A DNA stretch of 33,789 nt from Burkholderiales bacterium (GTDB taxonomy: Bacteria; Pseudomonadota; Gammaproteobacteria; Burkholderiales; Usitatibacteraceae): positions 1 to 33,789 of the forward strand of contig JANYBL010000105.1 in assembly GCA_025360815.1 (NCBI GenBank), written 5' to 3'. The notes beneath the pieces were generated by a model. That model ran no database searches and had not been told where the DNA came from. It saw only the letters and a list, made by a program, of their open reading frames with translations. The position numbers and the translations under genes are program-made. Every line of letters starts with the position of its first letter. The first letter of the stretch is position 1. Below, in pieces: positions 1 to 8,250 of the stretch.

Positions 1-542
1 GCTTCATTCATTGGTCCAGTTGTGGCGGTTGCCGGGGCAACTTCAGGCTCTGTACTATTGCTGCTATTGCTGCTATTGCTGCTATTGCTGTCTTTGCGCT
101 TTTGGCGCGTTGCCGCGTCGGCAATCGTGTCATTGGCGACCTCAGGTTCGATTAGCGCCGGTGCTGAAGTTGATGCTGACGCAGCGACCGCAATCGCGTT
201 CTCAGGAGCGGCAAATAGTGCGGCAGATTTTGCAGGTCGGGGAGTGATATTTTTGCGTGCTGGCGGTGTCCGCGCCGCTGATTTGGCGGTCGTTTTTGCC
301 GCGCTTGTTGCGGAAGCAGTTACAATTTTTTGCGGGGCATCTTCATCAGCCGCTAGCAATATAGCGTTCAGTGCCGCACCGCCATTGGGTTCAGAATCGG
401 TGGTAGAAATGTGCCAGCGAAAAGCAAGATCGTGCGTTGCTACATAGGCAGTCACATGCGCGAGTATGGAAACGGTCAGTGCGACCAGCAGGGTCTGGCG
501 GTGAAAAAAGGTGCGCCGGAAATGTTTTGATGCAACCTGCAT
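1..542 (-). CDS. Membrane-anchored envelope protein with Ala/Pro/Ser/Asn linker (partial, runs off left edge)
   Basis: An uninterrupted minus-strand reading frame opens with ATG at 542 and continues off the left edge, so about 180 residues are visible and the C-terminus is missing. Residues 1-17 are basic and are followed by a hydrophobic segment (about 18-36, LLVALTVSILAHVTAYVA), which looks like a signal anchor. The rest is low-complexity linker rich in Ala, Thr, Ser and Pro, ending in an Asn-Ser-Ser repeat encoded by an exact 9-bp repeat. The start lies 8 bp beyond the stop of the upstream DUF3108 gene, so the two are probably cotranscribed with purN. The N-terminal layout (anchor plus long linker) resembles TonB-like or second-copy DUF3108 proteins, but the defining domain is outside the window. 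The function is therefore not assigned. Confidence 0.75.
   Translation of the reverse strand, partial: MQVASKHFRRTFFHRQTLLVALTVSILAHVTAYVATHDLAFRWHISTTDSEPNGGAALNAILLAADEDAPQKIVTASATSAAKTTAKSAARTPPARKNITPRPAKSAALFAAPENAIAVAASASTSAPALIEPEVANDTIADAATRQKRKDSNSSNSSNSSNSTEPEVAPATATTGPMNE
55..90. repeat. Exact 9-bp tandem repeat, 4 copies
   Basis: The unit CTATTGCTG occurs four times head to tail without a mismatch. It lies inside the partial minus-strand gene, where it encodes an Asn-Ser-Ser repeat in the linker. As 9 is a multiple of 3, copy-number change would alter linker length without breaking the frame. Confidence 0.97.
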
Positions 543-550
543 GGCATTTT

Positions 551-1396
551 TTATTGCACGCTCAAGCTGGTTAGCACTTGCTCAAAGGCGCCATTTTTAT
601 CTTCAAAAATGACGCGTACCGGCAAATAAAATTTGTTCTTCGCCAGCCACAGTTGGCTTTTTGATTCACCGTCCTTAACGTTGCGGGCGTAGTACACCGT
701 TTCAAAATCACCAACCGGCGTTTTGATCGTCGGCTCACCTTGCTTTTGATAGCTGTATCGTTCGCTACGTTTGCCTTGACTCATCAGCACGGTCAGTTGC
801 GCAGTTTTCGGGATCGCGTGCATGAATTGATACATTGATGACAAGCGGTCTTGCGTTCCGTCGGGTAAATCGAAGGGTTCAGATCTGCCGTCGCGGGTGG
901 AAGTGATCTCTTTCTTATCCCAGTCAAATTTGGCAAAAATATTCCGGCTGGCTTCTGCGCGCACTTGCTCGAACATCAGTGGCTGCAAGCCCTGCGCATT
1001 AATGACGCCTTCGCTTTTGTAGATAATATGCTCTTTGAAAAAGATCGCCAATGGGCCCTCGGCGTGTGTGGTCGAGACAATGCTGTAGCGCTTGCCCTTG
1101 CGCTCAAAGGTCTCATCATTTTGGCCGATTAAAATGCTGCCTTTATAGATTTTATAAGAGACTTTGACACTGGTCGGTAATATCTGTGTGTCGGCGGAAG
1201 AAGATACGGCGGTCGCAGGAGGCACAAACGACGCAGAAGGCGCTGCGGGAGCGGTAGATGTGGCAGACACAACCGGTGCAGCGGGCGTAGCAGCCGAAAT
1301 AGCGGTCGCCCCAACCTGCTCAGCCTGCACGGTTGCAGCGACAAATGCCGCGCACGCGGTGAGCAGGTTTGTCAACAATCGTTTCGCGCTTTTCAC
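551..1396 (-). CDS. DUF3108 domain periplasmic protein
   Basis: This 281-residue protein has a clear signal peptide (basic MKSAKR, hydrophobic core, likely cleavage after VQA near residue 25). An Ala/Pro/Ser/Thr-rich linker follows to about residue 75. A DUF3108-type beta-rich domain fills the rest, from about VSYKIYKGSILIGQ to the end. The start is GTG with AGGGA 7 nt upstream. It begins 9 bp after the purN stop and ends 8 bp before the next gene, which fits a purN-DUF3108-envelope protein operon as I recall from other Betaproteobacteria. The DUF3108 domain has no established biochemical function that I can state. The periplasmic location is an inference from the signal peptide. Confidence 0.85.
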   Translation of the reverse strand: MKSAKRLLTNLLTACAAFVAATVQAEQVGATAISAATPAAPVVSATSTAPAAPSASFVPPATAVSSSADTQILPTSVKVSYKIYKGSILIGQNDETFERKGKRYSIVSTTHAEGPLAIFFKEHIIYKSEGVINAQGLQPLMFEQVRAEASRNIFAKFDWDKKEITSTRDGRSEPFDLPDGTQDRLSSMYQFMHAIPKTAQLTVLMSQGKRSERYSYQKQGEPTIKTPVGDFETVYYARNVKDGESKSQLWLAKNKFYLPVRVIFEDKNGAFEQVLTSLSVQ

Positions 1397-1405
1397 GTTT
1401 GATCC

Positions 1406-2050
1406 CTATGGAGTTGGGACGAGCAATGGTAATGCCTCGTACCCTTCCAAAACGTGCAACCCACGTATTCGGACGACACCATCCACCAGTTCGACACGGT
1501 CTTCACAAAGCCATCGCAGCGCCTGCGGATAAATCTGATGCTCACAGGCGAGTACCCGTGCCGCCAACGAAGCCGGACCGTCATCTTGTTGCACCGGCAC
1601 GCCCGCTTGAATAATAATCGGCCCGTGATCCAATTCTGGCGTCACAAAATGCACCGTTGCGCCGTGAATTTTGACGCCAGCCTTCAGTGCATTTTCATGG
1701 GTGTGCAGACCTGGAAACGACGGTAATAACGACGGGTGAATATTGATAATCCGATTTGGATAGTGCGCAATAAAATCTGCCGAAAGTACTCGCATAAAGC
1801 CGGCCAGCACAATGAAATCAGGCGCAAATTGGTCAATCGTTTTGGCCAGCTGCGCATCAAACGTCTCGCGCGATGTGAACGCTTTATGATCCAAGCCAAT
1901 GGCTGGAACGCCGCGCTGGGCGGCGCTTTCCAGCCCTTTCGCGGCGGGACGATTCGAAACAACCGCACGGATTTCCAGCGGAAGCGCAGCGTTAAAAATT
2001 GCCTCCATGTTGCTGCCACGTCCCGAAATGAGGATGACAATCGATTTCAT
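1406..2050 (-). CDS. purN: Phosphoribosylglycinamide formyltransferase
   Basis: PurN transfers a formyl group from 10-formyltetrahydrofolate to glycinamide ribonucleotide, the third step of purine synthesis, in the cytoplasm. The 214-residue protein shows the N-terminal phosphate-binding loop (GRGSN, 10-14) and the catalytic Asn-His-Asp set in the usual positions: N103 and H105 in INIHPSLLPSFPG, and D141 in the LDHGP segment. The length matches the family. The start ATG at 2050 places VILISGRGSN at the expected distance. It is followed after 9 bp by the DUF3108 gene, and trhO lies 82 bp upstream on the same strand. Confidence 0.96.
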   Translation of the reverse strand: MKSIVILISGRGSNMEAIFNAALPLEIRAVVSNRPAAKGLESAAQRGVPAIGLDHKAFTSRETFDAQLAKTIDQFAPDFIVLAGFMRVLSADFIAHYPNRIINIHPSLLPSFPGLHTHENALKAGVKIHGATVHFVTPELDHGPIIIQAGVPVQQDDGPASLAARVLACEHQIYPQALRWLCEDRVELVDGVVRIRGLHVLEGYEALPLLVPTP

Positions 2051-2132
2051 GTGTTATGACTCTTTGGTTGGAATAGCTGCGCGCTGGAATTTTTCAGTCA
2101 AGGATTGTTCAATCGTGCGAGCATGGCGGCCA

Positions 2133-2882
2133 TTAAAGCTTGCCGTGGGCGGCAGCGGGAACTGAATTTAACGCGCAGTCGACAGCAATCCGCTCATCAA
2201 AAACAAAGCAATCGCCCTCGTAATGTGCGCCACCACATTCCTCAAAATATTTAAGAATCCCGCCGTCGAGCTGGAACACATTTTTGAAGCCTTTTTCCTT
2301 CATCAGCGGCGCCGCCTTTTCACAACGGATCCCGCCCGTGCAGAAGGTAACGATGGTTTTATCTTTGAGTGTTGAATCACTTGAGGCCCAATCAGTCACC
2401 CGTGCATCAAAGCGCGGAAAATGGTCAATCCCGATGCGAACGGCGCCCGAAAAGGTGCCGTGATCTATTTCAAATTCGTTGCGCGTATCCAGCAGTACGA
2501 CTTCGCGTTTTTCGTCCAACCACTGTGCCAGCTCTTTAGCTGTCACGCGAGATGCCGGGGTGAGTGCAGGATTGATATCGGGTCGATTGAGTCTAATGAT
2601 TTCACTTTTCAGCTTAATAAACAACCGCCTATACGGCTGCGTGGCGGATACACTTTCTTTCACCTGCAAATCTGCAAATTCAGGCATTGCACGTAAATAA
2701 GCGAGTAGTGCATCCACGCCAGCGCGCGCACCTGCGACAAAAATATTGATCCCTTCCGGTGCGTAAATCACCGTGCCCGTGAGCCCGCCGGCAGCTGCCA
2801 CAGCGCGTGTTGCCGTTACCCGCGCAGGCAAATCAGCCAGCGCGACAAATTTATAACCCGCGATGTTTATAAATTCAGACAT
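2133..2882 (-). CDS. trhO: tRNA uridine(34) hydroxylase, rhodanese-domain
   Basis: TrhO (YceA family) catalyses oxygen-dependent hydroxylation of U34 in tRNAs, the first step to 5-carboxymethoxyuridine-type wobble bases. The 249-residue protein has the N-terminal acylphosphatase-like part (about 1-95) and a rhodanese domain (about 110-220). The active-site loop is CTGGIRCEK, with C181 and C187. The family-typical ending GDCFVFDERIAV (about 223-234) is followed by a short tail. It is shorter than the E. coli protein, which has a long C-terminal extension, but the short form is common. It starts 23 bp after the hslU stop, so readthrough from hslVU is likely. Confidence 0.92.
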   Translation of the reverse strand: MSEFINIAGYKFVALADLPARVTATRAVAAAGGLTGTVIYAPEGINIFVAGARAGVDALLAYLRAMPEFADLQVKESVSATQPYRRLFIKLKSEIIRLNRPDINPALTPASRVTAKELAQWLDEKREVVLLDTRNEFEIDHGTFSGAVRIGIDHFPRFDARVTDWASSDSTLKDKTIVTFCTGGIRCEKAAPLMKEKGFKNVFQLDGGILKYFEECGGAHYEGDCFVFDERIAVDCALNSVPAAAHGKL

Positions 2883-2905
2883 TTCAGCGGTGGGATAAAA
2901 GCGGT

Positions 2906-4237
2906 TTACAAAACATACCGAGCCAAGTCTTCACTTTCGGCCAATGCGGCAAGCTTTTGATCGACGTACGCCGCAGTGACCGTAAATGCTTCGCCGTGAA
3001 TAGTGGAATCAAACGAAACTTCTTCGAGCAATTTTTCCATGACCGTGTAGAGCCTGCGAGCACCGATATTTTCAGTTTTTTCATTTACCGCAAACGCGAT
3101 TTCGGCCAGGCGTTTAACAGCATCGTCGGGAAAATCGAGTATAAGATTTTCTGTTTTTAACAGTGCTTGGTATTGCCTGGTCAAACAGGCGTCGGTATTG
3201 GTAAGGATTGCTTCAAAATCCTTCACCGAAAGCGATGTCAGCTCTACGCGGATCGGCAATCGGCCCTGTAATTCTGGAATCAAATCTGATGGCTTCGCCA
3301 AATGAAATGCACCGGAGGCGATAAATAAGATGTGGTCGGTTTTCACCATGCCATACTTGGTCGAAATCGTCGTGCCCTCAACTAACGGCAGCAAATCGCG
3401 CTGTACGCCCTGGCGGGAAACATCGGCACCTTGACTCTCTGAGCGGCTGGCGATTTTATCGATCTCATCGAGAAAGACAATGCCGTTTTGCTCGACATTC
3501 TTAATGGCCGCAGTTTTCGTATCTTCATCATTGATAAGCTTTATCGCTTCTTCATCGGTCAATACTTTTAATGCCTCTTTCACACTTAATTTACGGGCGC
3601 GTTTGCGGGTTTGTCCCATGTTGTGAAACATGCCCTGAATTTGCTGGGTTAAATCCTCCATGCCGGGCGGGCCAAAAATTTCCATCGAGCCGGGCGCAGC
3701 GGAAACCTCGATCTCAATCTCGCGGTCATCGAGGCTACCCTCGCGAAGCATCTTGCGAAATTTCTGGCGGGTGGTATCTTCCGCATCATTCGGATCAGTT
3801 TGCTTGCCGTAAAAATCGAAGCTGCGAGCTTGCGGCAGCAAGGCGTCCAATACCCGCTCCTCGGCGTTATCCGATGCCAGATGCCGCACCTTTTGTGACT
3901 CCGTTTCGCGAGCTTGTTTGACCGCGATTTCGGCCAAATCACGAATGATGGAATCTACATCGCGCCCCACATAACCGACCTCGGTAAACTTGGTGGCCTC
4001 CACCTTGATAAACGGCGCGTCTGCGAGCTTCGCGAGCCGCCTCGCAATTTCGGTTTTACCCACGCCGGTGGGGCCGATCATCAAAATATTTTTTGGCGTA
4101 ATTTCTTGACGCAACGGCTCTGGCACCTGACTCCGCCGCCAGCGGTTGCGCAGTGCTATCGCCACCGCACGCTTGGCAGCGGCTTGGCCGACAATGTGTT
4201 TGTCGAGTTCGGCGACGATTTCTTTAGGGGTCATCAT
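2906..4237 (-). CDS. hslU: HslU, ATPase subunit of the HslUV protease
   Basis: HslU is the AAA+ unfoldase that feeds substrates into the HslV peptidase. The start is taken as ATG at 4237 ([18 protein letters not shown]). This gives 443 residues, the same length as the E. coli protein, and matches its N-terminus. The frame can be extended upstream only to a TTG at 4261 through a non-conserved Pro-rich stretch. Visible features are the Walker A GPTGVGKT (55-62), the charged variable I-domain (about 105-240), Walker B in IVFLDEID, and the C-terminal LARYVL, the tail that docks into HslV. A 55-bp degenerate tandem repeat separates it from hslV. Confidence 0.97.
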   Translation of the reverse strand: MMTPKEIVAELDKHIVGQAAAKRAVAIALRNRWRRSQVPEPLRQEITPKNILMIGPTGVGKTEIARRLAKLADAPFIKVEATKFTEVGYVGRDVDSIIRDLAEIAVKQARETESQKVRHLASDNAEERVLDALLPQARSFDFYGKQTDPNDAEDTTRQKFRKMLREGSLDDREIEIEVSAAPGSMEIFGPPGMEDLTQQIQGMFHNMGQTRKRARKLSVKEALKVLTDEEAIKLINDEDTKTAAIKNVEQNGIVFLDEIDKIASRSESQGADVSRQGVQRDLLPLVEGTTISTKYGMVKTDHILFIASGAFHLAKPSDLIPELQGRLPIRVELTSLSVKDFEAILTNTDACLTRQYQALLKTENLILDFPDDAVKRLAEIAFAVNEKTENIGARRLYTVMEKLLEEVSFDSTIHGEAFTVTAAYVDQKLAALAESEDLARYVL

Positions 4238-4394
4238 ATTTAGGTTGGGGGAGGGGTGCAAATTGGTGAAGGATGGCAGTAGTTGTGGGAAAAATTAGGG
4301 CAGCATTTTGGAACTTCGAGGCAGTGGTCGGGGTTGAGAGCCGGGTAAAATTGTTACCGCCCAGCTTTGTCACTTCACCGCTTCATCGCATCGT

Positions 4395-4449
4395 TATCAT
4401 GCTTAAACCGTGCATAAGCCGCGCTTAAGGCACGCTTACTCCGTGCTTA
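4395..4449. repeat. Degenerate 11-nt tandem repeat, 5 copies, between hslV and hslU
   Basis: On the minus strand the units are TAAGCACGGAG / TAAGCGTGCCT / TAAGCGCGGCT / TATGCACGGTT / TAAGCATGATA. The period is exactly 11 nt and the consensus is about TAAGCRYGGYT. The first unit begins at the hslV stop codon. Four of the five units begin with TAA, so the array stops translation in every frame downstream of hslV. Confidence 0.9.
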
Positions 4450-5004
4450 GGGCGCGCGCTCCTCTGCGAGAACCTCAATAACATGATTATGATTGGTATA
4501 AATGCAGAGGTCCGCTGCAATGGACAGCGATTTCTTAACAATCTCAGCGGGGATCAATTCAGTGTTCTGCAGAAGCGCTAGCGCGGCGGATTGCGCATAG
4601 CTGCCACCCGAGCCAATCGCGGCGACATTATCTTCCGGCTCCAGCACATCACCGGTGCCGGTGATGATGTAAGTGTTGCCAAGGTCGGCAACAATGAGCA
4701 TCGCCTCCAAGCGTCGCAAAATACGATCGGTGCGCCAGTCTTTTGCCAACTCGACGGCTGATCGCATCAGGTTGCCCTGATGTTTTTCGAGTTTCGCCTC
4801 GAATCGGTCCAGTAGCGAAAACGCGTCGGCTGTGCTGCCGGCGAAGCCGACTAAAATTTTGCCTTGATAGACTTTGCGAACTTTGGTGGCGGTGGCTTTG
4901 ACGACAATATTGCCCAGCGTGACTTGGCCGTCGCCGCCGAGCGCAACCTCATTGCCGCGTCGCACGCAGACGATGGTGGTGCCGTGAAATTGTTCAGTTT
5001 GCAT
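4447..5004 (-). CDS. hslV: HslV, peptidase subunit of the HslUV protease
   Basis: HslV is the proteasome-like threonine peptidase that forms the core of the HslUV complex. The 185-residue protein contains the N-terminal nucleophile region [11 protein letters not shown], with the Thr pair at 9-10. The mature enzyme is expected to begin there after removal of the short propeptide MQTEQFHG. The [39 protein letters not shown] and CIYTNHNH blocks match the family along its whole length. The ATG at 5004 is the natural start. hslU follows on the same strand after about 210 bp containing an 11-nt tandem repeat. Confidence 0.97.
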   Translation of the reverse strand: MQTEQFHGTTIVCVRRGNEVALGGDGQVTLGNIVVKATATKVRKVYQGKILVGFAGSTADAFSLLDRFEAKLEKHQGNLMRSAVELAKDWRTDRILRRLEAMLIVADLGNTYIITGTGDVLEPEDNVAAIGSGGSYAQSAALALLQNTELIPAEIVKKSLSIAADLCIYTNHNHVIEVLAEERAP

Positions 5005-5217
5005 AATGAATTTTTCGTTAGACGATTAAAGCGTGGCACTGGCCGATGTGGGCAAGGCAAATAGTCGCGCAAGGCACGATCACTTAAGATGTTTATGAGG
5101 TGGCGGTAACAATCTTAAAATCAAGCCCTGGCGAGGTTCAGCGGGGTTTCTGTGTTTTATCGTTGATTCCCGCGGGCTTCCGCTGATTTGCACACACCAG
5201 CAGCGCAGGAATAAAAA

Positions 5218-6372
5218 TTAAGCCGCTTTTTTACGCATCAAAATCGCGTGTTTGGTCATGCCAAACACTTCCAATATGCCTGCCACCAATTCATTGATGT
5301 TTGAGAGAATTACGCGTTTTTGCGAGAAATGAATCGCGCGAATTGCCTCAAAAAATCCGCCCATCGCGTTGAAATCGATTCGCATTAATCCGCTCATATC
5401 GATCACCACCTCTTGGCGCGTGTTGGCATAGATCGCAAGTTGTTGGAACATTTCTTTGCTGCCAACATTGATCACACCTTTTAATTGGAAGCCGATCGAC
5501 TCCTTGGGCGCATCGGTGGCAACCGCATTGACTGGGGCATCGCTGGCGCCGGTCGGGCGGTTGACTGCCTCCCAAGCGGGTGGCGACATTTCAAACGCCA
5601 CCGCATATTCAAGCCCGAGTTCTTCGTATTCATCGAGCTTGTTGTCCAAAATATAAAGCTCAAAAAGCAGTGACCAATAGCCTTGGCTGGCATTGAGCGG
5701 CTGGCCAGTCACATCGTTGATTTGCTTTTTGAGGAGGGCAGTGAATGGATCAAATTGATTGAACCAAATCGGCAATTTAGCCCTGCGCAGGCGCTGTAAA
5801 ACAATCGAAAAAAGCTCGGCTTCTTCGACCAAAATGGTATTTATTTTGCTGAACTCTACACGGCAGCTACCCATGTGCTTGGTGAAGATTTCGAACTTGT
5901 CGATCTCCTCCAATAGCGCGCCGTCAGGTTTGGGGTTAAGCAGGAAAAAATCTTTATGCTCGCGTTTCTCTTTGCGCCTTGGATCAGCGTTGTCGGCGCT
6001 ATCCGCCCAGACTGGTGGCGAGCGCTCAAATTTAACCGTAAATAACATCGACAACGCGTCAAATTCGGTCCGATTGTGCGTCAGCTGATAAAGATCAAAC
6101 AACATCAGCCAGGTGCGAATGCTGTTTTTGCCGTCCGGGGTTTTTAGATGATCGCAAAGCGCTTCTTGCGCGGCCTCATAGCAATCAGCCGCATACAAAA
6201 TCGCCGCTTCATAAATTGCCGGGAAATGGATGCTGTCGGGCGACAATTGCTCGACCGAAAATCCGCCCGAGCTTTGCAGCGGCGCGTTTGCACCCGTCGC
6301 GTTAGAGACCTTGGAGAGTTGCCGTACGCTGGCGGAAGTTGAGGCGGATTTTGTTGGGGTCGGAGTGGCCAT
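5218..6372 (-). CDS. STAS-domain protein with duplicated TPR-like/STAS modules
   Basis: The 384-residue cytoplasmic protein has no signal peptide. After a Ser/Thr/Ala-rich head (1-38) it appears to contain the same module twice. Helical, TPR-like segments ending in FERSPPVW (about 86-122) and FEMSPPAW (about 232-267) are each followed by a STAS-like beta/alpha region. The first, about 150-206, is degenerate. The second, about 293-380, is a good STAS fold with VVIDMSGLMRIDFNAMGGF in the place of the phosphorylatable loop. STAS domains serve in anti-sigma antagonists and similar switches. The usual DSSG loop is DFNA here, so phosphorylation control is doubtful. It lies upstream of hslV on the same strand, with a 213-bp gap. 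The precise role is unknown. Confidence 0.85.
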   Translation of the reverse strand: MATPTPTKSASTSASVRQLSKVSNATGANAPLQSSGGFSVEQLSPDSIHFPAIYEAAILYAADCYEAAQEALCDHLKTPDGKNSIRTWLMLFDLYQLTHNRTEFDALSMLFTVKFERSPPVWADSADNADPRRKEKREHKDFFLLNPKPDGALLEEIDKFEIFTKHMGSCRVEFSKINTILVEEAELFSIVLQRLRRAKLPIWFNQFDPFTALLKKQINDVTGQPLNASQGYWSLLFELYILDNKLDEYEELGLEYAVAFEMSPPAWEAVNRPTGASDAPVNAVATDAPKESIGFQLKGVINVGSKEMFQQLAIYANTRQEVVIDMSGLMRIDFNAMGGFFEAIRAIHFSQKRVILSNINELVAGILEVFGMTKHAILMRKKAA

Positions 6373-6401
6373 AGAACATCAATAAACTATTTCAACTGCC
6401 A

Positions 6402-6971
6402 TTAAAATTTGACCGGTTCCGCGTTGTTAAGGCGATAAAACAAATATTGGTCATTCACCAATTCAAATTTCCCTGTGACAACGATCGGCTCCCATTGATT
6501 ATATTCCACTCCGGTTTTTGCCACCACTTCCACCATTGAATCGGGCCCTTGGTTCACGCAAAACGGGCAATGCGATGGCAACGGCGACAACAGAAAATGC
6601 TTTTGTTTGGTAGAAGTGGAAAGTGGCAATACGAAACCATAGAGTTTTACTTCTTGTTTATCCAACTCGCGAATTTGCGGGCCGAATTCCGGAACCATGA
6701 TGGCGGCGGCAGTTTGCGTGTTGGCGCCTTTCACGGCTTTGGCGTCGTTGCCTTTTTCAACCAACTTTACCTGCCGCAGTAGTTGCCACGGGATCGTACC
6801 AGGCGGTAACGGCTCTTTGCCGATATAGCCCATCAACTGATCGTCCGATAGCTTGCCCGGCGCCTGCGGTTGTAAGGCATGCGCAGCTGTGGCCAAGCCG
6901 ATTGAAAACGCCGTCGCGGCAACGCCCGCTTTAAATAGGCGGCCTATAAAATTCGATAAATATTTTTTCAT
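6402..6971 (-). CDS. DUF3299 periplasmic protein with CPFC motif
   Basis: The start is ATG at 6971 with AGGA 7 nt upstream. The open frame extends further only to a TTG. The 189-residue product has a signal peptide (MKKYLSNFIGRLFKAG, then a hydrophobic core and cleavage after AHA). The DUF3299 domain contains PSHCPFCVNQGPDSMVEV, with two cysteines spaced CxxC that could bind metal or form a disulfide. It lies 28 bp downstream of the ABC permease gene. ATPase-permease-DUF3299 sets are known from metal-related loci, and the Vibrio zrg zinc-uptake genes are the closest parallel I recall. A role in zinc handling at the periplasmic face is inferred from context. Confidence 0.85.
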   Translation of the reverse strand: MKKYLSNFIGRLFKAGVAATAFSIGLATAAHALQPQAPGKLSDDQLMGYIGKEPLPPGTIPWQLLRQVKLVEKGNDAKAVKGANTQTAAAIMVPEFGPQIRELDKQEVKLYGFVLPLSTSTKQKHFLLSPLPSHCPFCVNQGPDSMVEVVAKTGVEYNQWEPIVVTGKFELVNDQYLFYRLNNAEPVKF

Positions 6972-6999
6972 GCTGAATCCTACTTTCAATTGCGACTGA

Positions 7000-8250
7000 T
7001 TAAGCCCTGCTCAATACCTCTGGAACCGCATCGCGATAAGCGCGCCACGCCGGAAACAACGCCGCGAGCACCGAAAGCGCCATTGCCGCGCCGATCACCA
7101 GCCATTCCTCGCCAACCCAAACCCAGCCGGTGAGTGGAATGCGATGGGTTTTGGCAATCGCCTGACCCATCCATTCGCCACCGATATGACCCAGAAAGAC
7201 GCCCAGTATAACGGCTGCCAAGCCCAGCGCGAAGCCTTGCGCCACGATGGTTAGGCAGACCATGCCACGCGTTGCGCCAAGCACTCGCAAGAGAGCGAGA
7301 TCGGCTTGTCGATCATTTAATGTATTCATGAGGCCGATAAAAATCCCGAGTGCGGCGCACAGCATCATAATCGCCGCAAACACTTTCAACGTCGTGACCC
7401 CCACGCCAATGAGCGAAAACAATCGTGCGGTTTCCATCGCGGGCGCAGCGGCTTGCATCGAACTAGAAGCGTTCACCATGCGCGGAAACGAGGCCGCTGC
7501 TAGCGGTGTGGCGTATTGGATCAAATAAGCGGTGACTTCTTTGTCTTGTTCCGGTTCAGCCGATTCAGTCCTTTCGGCCGTTTCGGCCTTCCTCGCGTTT
7601 TCAGCCTTCGCGTCCGCCTCGGCATGCGCATGAACAAGCCAAATGCTATCCAAGCTCGTCAGCACCAAGCGATCCATCACCGTTCCGGTTGGCGCCAAGA
7701 TTCCCACCACTTGATAAGGATGATCGGCATGCGCTTCGCCACTTTCGCTGAGGCCGTGCGCACCGGCAAATTTATCGCCGATCTTTAGCCTGGTCAATTT
7801 CGCAACCTCCGCGCCGATACTGGCTTCCAGAGGTTTTTCCCACATTTTCCCGCTGGCAATTTTGGCATCATAGAGATCCAAATATTGCGCCTCGGTGCCG
7901 ATGATGCGGAATGTTTTATAGCTATCACCAAGCGCCAACGGAATCGCGCGACGCACCTGCGGCAGCGAAATAATGGTTTGGGCTTCCGCCATTGGAATGT
8001 TGCCGGTCGGAATATCGACGTGGAAGACGGTCGATAAAATCAATTGCAGCGGGCTACCTTTTGCGCCAATGACCAAATCGACGCCCGCCACATCGCGCTC
8101 CATCCGGTCCTCGGCTTGGGTGAGTATCAGGATCAGCGCGATGATGGTGCCGACGCCAAGGCTGAGCAAAATAACATTGAGCAGCGTCGCCAGCGGGCGC
8201 TCGCGCAGATACGCATAGGCCAGTGAGAATGCGGTCGTGATGGCGTTCAT
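7000..8250 (-). CDS. FtsX/MacB-type ABC transporter permease
   Basis: The 416-residue permease has the MacB/FtsX topology. One N-terminal membrane segment (about 22-45) is followed by a large periplasmic domain (about 46-280) and three C-terminal segments (about 283-310, 335-357, 382-402). The phrase LNDRQADLALLRVLGATRGMV is typical of the family. The start codon overlaps the ATPase stop (ATGA, 8247-8250), so the two subunits are translationally coupled. Residues 208-236 are a charged Ala/Glu/Lys-rich insertion made partly of 9-nt coding repeats (near 7546-7587). Related permeases in zinc loci often carry His-rich sequence here; only a few His residues are seen (HAHAE, AHADH). The substrate is not known, and zinc-linked export or uptake is inferred from the Zur/CobW neighbours. 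Confidence 0.88.
   Translation of the reverse strand: MNAITTAFSLAYAYLRERPLATLLNVILLSLGVGTIIALILILTQAEDRMERDVAGVDLVIGAKGSPLQLILSTVFHVDIPTGNIPMAEAQTIISLPQVRRAIPLALGDSYKTFRIIGTEAQYLDLYDAKIASGKMWEKPLEASIGAEVAKLTRLKIGDKFAGAHGLSESGEAHADHPYQVVGILAPTGTVMDRLVLTSLDSIWLVHAHAEADAKAENARKAETAERTESAEPEQDKEVTAYLIQYATPLAAASFPRMVNASSSMQAAAPAMETARLFSLIGVGVTTLKVFAAIMMLCAALGIFIGLMNTLNDRQADLALLRVLGATRGMVCLTIVAQGFALGLAAVILGVFLGHIGGEWMGQAIAKTHRIPLTGWVWVGEEWLVIGAAMALSVLAALFPAWRAYRDAVPEVLSRA

Noticed and set aside
22-447. Plus-strand ORF with a run of 12 Leu
   Set aside because: It is the antisense shadow of the 9-bp repeat inside the minus-strand partial gene. That gene has a signal anchor and a sensible start 8 bp after its upstream neighbour.
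4238-4261. Upstream TTG extension of hslU
   Set aside because: It adds a non-conserved Pro-rich stretch. The ATG pair at 4234-4237 matches the E. coli N-terminus and length.
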